From assembly GCA_964460315.1 (NCBI GenBank), contig CAYWPQ010000032.1, positions 1 through 15,133 of the forward strand: a stretch of DNA of 15,133 nucleotides, read 5' to 3'. This document shows positions 12,423-15,133 of the stretch, in pieces (the stretch's first letter is position 1; every line of letters starts with the position of its first letter). A program made the position numbers and the translations under genes. The notes under the pieces are model-generated. The model saw only the letters and a program-made list of their open reading frames with translations. It was not told the DNA's origin and did no database searches. The stretch is from Lacustribacter sp964460315. GTDB taxonomy: Bacteria > Pseudomonadota > Gammaproteobacteria > Burkholderiales > Burkholderiaceae_A.

Positions 12423-13514
12423 TTGTCAGGCTTTGACCTTACCCGCTTCAACACCCTGGGCTTTCATGCCAAGGCCGATCGCGGCCTGATCGTTCACCAG
12501 GCCGACGATCTTCCCGAAATCAGCCGCAGCATTCATGGCCAGCCACGGGTGATTCTTGGCTGTGGCAGCAATGTGGTGATTCATCAAGATCTACCCGCTG
12601 TGGCCTTGGTGAATCGCATCAAGGGAAGATCTATCAACGCCCAGGGGCTGCTTTGCTGTGGTGCCGGTGAAAACTGGCATGACACCGTGATGTGGTCACT
12701 GGAACAGGGCTGGGCTGGCCTTGAAAACATGGCTCTGATTCCCGGAACGGTGGGTGCAAGCCCCGTGCAAAACATCGGCGCCTATGGTGTTGAATTAAAG
12801 GATGTTTTCGTCAGCCTGACCGCCTGGGATTTCCAAACCGAATCGTTCGTGGAATTCACCAAGGCGCAATGCCGCTTTGGCTACCGCGACAGCATCTTCA
12901 AAGATCCTGCCATTCAGGGGCCGTGGAATGCCCCCCGGTATTTCATCACCCAAGTCTGCATGCAGCTTGTGCCGATGGCCAAGGCAAGGGTCAACCTTGC
13001 CTACGGTGATCTTCAAAAAGAGGTTCGCACCGAGAGCCCCTTGGATGTTGCACAGGCTGTGATTCGCATTCGGGAGATCAAACTGCCTGACCCCGCCAAG
13101 CTTGGCAATGTGGGAAGTTTTTTTAAAAATCCCATCGTAGCAACGGAGAAAGCCCAAGCGTTAAAGGCCAAACACCCAGGGCTTCCCGTGTATTCAATGC
13201 CTGGGGACTCCACACACTGCAAGGTCTCTGCGGGCTGGCTGATTGATCAGGCGGGTTTTAAAGCGCGAGATCGAAATGGTGGCGGGGCCACAGGAAAAAA
13301 CCCATGCCTTGGCGTTATTGATGGTGCTGGAGATGGCGTTGGTGCTGGTGTTGGCGTTTATGAAAAGCACGCGCTGGTTTTGGTGAATTATGGGCGGGGC
13401 ACAGCTGATGAGTTGTTGCAACTGGCCCAGGCCATTCAATCCACCATCAAAACCCGCTTTGGCATTACGCTTGAATCCGAACCAAGCTGGTTGCCGCCGA
13501 TTTCGAATGTGTAA
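12423..13514 (+). CDS. murB: UDP-N-acetylenolpyruvoylglucosamine reductase (type I MurB) with Gly-rich insertion
   Basis: A TTG start at 12423 gives 363 residues; no ATG or GTG is available between the scpA stop and the conserved F-N-T-L motif at 9-12. MurB reduces the enolpyruvyl group of UDP-GlcNAc to form UDP-MurNAc in peptidoglycan synthesis, using FAD and NADPH. The FAD-binding segments L-G-C-G-S-N (45-50) and L-I-P-G-T-V-G-A-S-P-V-Q-N-I-G-A-Y-G (105-122) are present. So are Y154-R155-D-S-I-F-K, the general acid Ser232 in G-S-F-F-K-N-P, and the C-terminal Glu at about 351. Between A-G-W-L-I-D-Q-A-G-F-K (270-280) and H-A-L-V-L-V-N (316-322) lies an insertion of about 25 residues, Gly-rich at its end, absent from the E. 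coli enzyme. The frame is intact. TTG and the close spacing suggest coupling to scpA translation. Confidence 0.93.
   Translation: MSGFDLTRFNTLGFHAKADRGLIVHQADDLPEISRSIHGQPRVILGCGSNVVIHQDLPAVALVNRIKGRSINAQGLLCCGAGENWHDTVMWSLEQGWAGLENMALIPGTVGASPVQNIGAYGVELKDVFVSLTAWDFQTESFVEFTKAQCRFGYRDSIFKDPAIQGPWNAPRYFITQVCMQLVPMAKARVNLAYGDLQKEVRTESPLDVAQAVIRIREIKLPDPAKLGNVGSFFKNPIVATEKAQALKAKHPGLPVYSMPGDSTHCKVSAGWLIDQAGFKARDRNGGGATGKNPCLGVIDGAGDGVGAGVGVYEKHALVLVNYGRGTADELLQLAQAIQSTIKTRFGITLESEPSWLPPISNV
13323..13358 (+). repeat. Two-copy 18-bp tandem repeat inside murB
   Basis: GGTGCTGGAGATGGCGTT (13323-13340) is followed directly by GGTGCTGGTGTTGGCGTT (13341-13358); the copies differ at 2 of 18 positions. 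They encode G-A-G-D-G-V and G-A-G-V-G-V, the end of the Gly-rich insertion in MurB. Slipped-strand duplication is the simplest origin. Confidence 0.75.
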
Positions 13515-13527
13515 CGAGTGAAACAGA

Positions 13528-13582
13528 CGCTTTACCTCGTCCGTAACCTTTACCCCTCTCTTTACCCTTCTCTTTACCCTTC
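13528..13582. repeat. 55-bp direct repeat, left copy flanking the assembly gap
   Basis: This 55-bp block is identical to 13683-13737 on the other side of the N run. It ends in 12-bp tandem units (CTTTACCCCTCT 13548-13559, CTTTACCCTTCT 13560-13571, then a partial unit). It begins 13 bp after the murB stop. Confidence 0.9.
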
Positions 13583-13682
13583 NNNNNNNNNNNNNNNNNN
13601 NNNNNNNNNNNNNNNNNNNNNNNNNNNNNNNNNNNNNNNNNNNNNNNNNNNNNNNNNNNNNNNNNNNNNNNNNNNNNNNNNN
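13583..13682. other. Assembly gap (100 N)
   Basis: Exactly 100 N, the conventional placeholder for a gap of unknown size. Both sides carry the same 55-bp sequence and a 12-bp tandem array, so the gap is probably caused by the repeat. Any open frame drawn across it is meaningless. Confidence 0.98.
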
Positions 13683-13746
13683 CGCTTTACCTCGTCCGTA
13701 ACCTTTACCCCTCTCTTTACCCTTCTCTTTACCCTTCCCTTTACCC
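13683..13746. repeat. 55-bp direct repeat (right copy) and 12-bp tandem array
   Basis: Bases 13683-13737 repeat 13528-13582 exactly. The array continues: CTTTACCCCTCT (13703), CTTTACCCTTCT (13715), CTTTACCCTTCC (13727) and CTTTACCC (13739-13746). The true unit count is hidden by the gap. It lies in the intergenic space between the convergent murB and yaaA genes. No gene or terminator hairpin is visible in 13515-13757. Confidence 0.88.
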
Positions 13747-13757
13747 TAACCGTCAGC

Positions 13758-14519
13758 CTAACCCCGGCGAAATATCAGCTTGTCTTCGGTAGACGCTTTT
13801 TTATCGAAGACATAGTCTTCCACATCAAATTCCTTTAAGCCTGCAGGTTCATCAATCTTGTTCTCAATGGCGAACCGAACCATCAGGCCGCGCGCGCGTT
13901 TGGCACTAAAACTCACCACCTTATAACCACCCGCTTTGCGTTCCTGAAACACAGGAGTGACCACGGGGAATTCAAGCCCCTTCACGGCTTTGAAATATTC
14001 GTCCGAGGCAAGGTTCACAAGCACTTTTGTTTTGTGGGTCTTCAGTTCGGCATTCAAGGCCTGGCCAAGCCGGCTTCCCCAGAAGTGATAAAGATCTTTG
14101 CCTTGAGAATTCGCAAGGGTGGTGCCCATCTCCAGCCGGTAGGGCTGCATCAGATCCAGCGGCCGAAGAACGCCATAAAGCCCCGAAAGAATTCGAAGGT
14201 GTTTCTGGGTTCGATCCAACTGAGCCTTGGTTAGGCTGGTGGCGTCCAGGCCGTCATAGACGTCACCGTTAAAGGCCAGCACCGCCTGTTTCGCGTTCTT
14301 GGCCGTGAAGGGGCGTTTCCAGGCCTCATAACGGGCAACGTTGAGTGCGGCAAGCTTGTCGCTGAGGTCCATCAGCCTCGCAACATCAGCCAGGCTTTTC
14401 GTTTTAAGAATTTTGATGAGTTCGGCTGATTGATCCAGAAAGTCACACTGGGTGCTGGTCTCGAAGGTGGGCGGCGTGTCAAAATCAAGGGTCTTAGCGG
14501 GTGAGATCACCATCAACAT
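13758..14519 (-). CDS. yaaA: Peroxide stress protein YaaA (DUF328)
   Basis: This 253-residue protein is close to the usual YaaA length. It has the N-terminal M-L-M-V-I-S-P-A-K-T-L-D motif, F-N-G-D-V-Y-D-G-L near residue 85, I-L-S-G-L-Y-G-V-L-R-P-L-D-L-M-Q-P-Y-R-L-E-M-G-T near 110-130, and N-L-A-S-D-E-Y-F near 168. In E. coli YaaA is a cytoplasmic protein of the OxyR regulon that limits free iron and DNA damage under hydrogen peroxide stress. That role is carried over from the family; no OxyR site was recognised here. The ATG at 14519 has a good Shine-Dalgarno on the minus strand (AGGA, 6 nt before the ATG); a second in-frame ATG follows two codons later. The gene is divergent from the lipoprotein gene and ends with TAG next to the repeat array. 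Confidence 0.94.
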   Translation of the reverse strand: MLMVISPAKTLDFDTPPTFETSTQCDFLDQSAELIKILKTKSLADVARLMDLSDKLAALNVARYEAWKRPFTAKNAKQAVLAFNGDVYDGLDATSLTKAQLDRTQKHLRILSGLYGVLRPLDLMQPYRLEMGTTLANSQGKDLYHFWGSRLGQALNAELKTHKTKVLVNLASDEYFKAVKGLEFPVVTPVFQERKAGGYKVVSFSAKRARGLMVRFAIENKIDEPAGLKEFDVEDYVFDKKASTEDKLIFRRG

Positions 14520-14537
14520 AGCGGTTCCTGGTAGAAG

Positions 14538-14576
14538 TTCGTGGTTCTTCGTGGTTGTTGGTTTTTGTTCGTGGTT
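14538..14576. repeat. Three copies of TTCGTGGTT between yaaA and the lipoprotein gene
   Basis: TTCGTGGTT occurs at 14538-14546, 14548-14556 and 14568-14576; copies 1 and 3 extend to an exact 13-bp repeat, GTTCGTGGTTCTT (14537 and 14567). They fill the 91-bp divergent intergenic region just upstream of the yaaA Shine-Dalgarno. They could be operator half-sites, or simply low-complexity slippage products. Confidence 0.55.
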
Positions 14577-14610
14577 CTTTGCAGCTTCTTAGGTTAGGTA
14601 AATTGTAAAC

Positions 14611-15099
14611 ATGAGTATTCAATCGGTTCGAAATCCCCTGAGGCATCTCTTTCTGTGGACGCTTGCTTTCCTTGGCGCGTTAACGCTTAGCGGCTGCAGT
14701 AGCGCCATCAAGCCCCCCACCCTTCAGGTGGCCGATGTTCGGGTGGCAAGCCTTGACCGCGAACAACTGGTGCTGACCGTCACCCTGAACGCTCAAAACC
14801 CCAATAGCATCGACCTAAATCTTTCAGACATTCAGGCAAAGATTTCTCTGACCGGTGAAGAAGTTGCCACGGTCAATTCTGTTCAGCCCACGGTTCGGCT
14901 GCCCGCCTCGGGCACCGTCACCGTGCCGATTCGCTTACAAATTGGGCTCCAGGGTGCCCCTGCCGTGATTAAAAAGAGCGCTATTGCCTTGCTTGCCGGC
15001 GGGCTTGGTTATCAGGTGAAAGGCAGTGTCACCACCTTCAACGGGCTGATCACGGTGCCTTTTGAGAAGTCAGGGACGGTGAACCCAAGAGCCAAGTAA
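14611..15099 (+). CDS. LEA type 2 (WHy-domain) lipoprotein
   Basis: This 162-residue protein has a lipoprotein signal peptide: basic residues at 7 and 11, a hydrophobic core at about 12-25, and lipobox L-S-G-C with Cys29 as the lipidated residue. Ser at +2 predicts sorting to the outer membrane. The mature part has the LEA14/LEA_2 pattern: a strand ending V-A-S-L-D-R-E-Q-L-V-L-T-V-T-L-N-A-Q-N-P-N, then I-D-L-N-L-S-D-I-Q-A-K-I-S-L-T-G, and later V-P-I-R-L-Q-I and V-K-G-S-V. The N-P-N turn after the first strands is typical of this domain. Bacterial members are small periplasmic-face lipoproteins, some linked to desiccation or envelope stress; no specific function can be given here. The ATG has only a distant AGG upstream. 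The gene is divergent from yaaA. Confidence 0.82.
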   Translation: MSIQSVRNPLRHLFLWTLAFLGALTLSGCSSAIKPPTLQVADVRVASLDREQLVLTVTLNAQNPNSIDLNLSDIQAKISLTGEEVATVNSVQPTVRLPASGTVTVPIRLQIGLQGAPAVIKKSAIALLAGGLGYQVKGSVTTFNGLITVPFEKSGTVNPRAK

Positions 15100-15102
15100 A
15101 CA

Positions 15103-15115
15103 AAGCTGGCAGCTT
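15103..15115. repeat. Small inverted repeat downstream of the lipoprotein gene
   Basis: AAGCT and AGCTT flank GGC just after the stop. The 5-bp stem has no following T run within the window, so calling it a terminator is not justified. Confidence 0.25.
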
Positions 15116-15133
15116 GCCCTCCAGCCAGGCGCC

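Noticed and set aside
13528..13737. CRISPR-like pair of repeats around the gap
   Set aside because: The 55-bp repeat is too long, has internal 12-bp periodicity, no regular spacers and no cas genes nearby; an assembly overlap is more likely.
13518..13838. Open frame with L-Y-P-S repeats crossing the gap
   Set aside because: It is read through N bases and a tandem repeat and overlaps the 3' end of yaaA; there is no start signal.

Overview
The window looks like chromosomal DNA of a betaproteobacterium, most likely of the order Burkholderiales. The evidence is the Dcd and MetG sequences, the divergent apbC/metG pair with dcd behind apbC, a DUF3460 gene next to scpA, and a type V secretion ESPR leader at the left edge. 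The 100-base run of N flanked by a perfect 55-bp repeat points to a draft, probably metagenomic, assembly. No rRNA, tRNA, CRISPR array, IS element or transposase is visible.

Layout. Bases 1-74 hold the first 24 codons of a minus-strand gene cut off by the window edge: a GTG start, a good Shine-Dalgarno and an ESPR leader typical of large autotransporter or haemagglutinin-like adhesins. Reading away from it is a P-loop NTPase/kinase gene (255-914) with an uncertain 5' end, because a T8 run may hide a frameshift. It leads into a complete, tightly coupled yejABEF-type peptide ABC importer operon (944-6578). Convergent with that operon is a minus-strand apbC-dcd pair (9470 down to 6591). metG (9546-11327) is divergent from apbC and is followed by a DUF3460 gene, scpA and murB (to 13514). 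The assembly gap lies in a 12-bp tandem repeat array. It is followed by yaaA (minus strand, 14519 down to 13758) and a divergent LEA-type lipoprotein gene (14611-15099).

The outstanding feature is dcd (dCTP deaminase). Its 188-residue enzyme is interrupted after residue 116 by a 389-residue in-frame intein. The intein has Cys at its first position, a TPDH block B, an HNH endonuclease motif, a long basic helical segment, a helix-turn-helix-like segment, and a C-terminal ...VFVKN^C junction. It sits immediately after the catalytic Lys-Ser-Thr-Tyr-Ala-Arg motif, so the active site cannot form normally without splicing. The usual penultimate His is Lys.

The other genes are housekeeping: peptide uptake (Yej), dUTP/thymidylate supply (Dcd), Fe-S cluster carriage (ApbC/Mrp), translation (MetG, here without the C-terminal tRNA-binding domain), chromosome segregation (ScpA), peptidoglycan synthesis (MurB, with an unusual Gly-rich insertion) and peroxide stress (YaaA).
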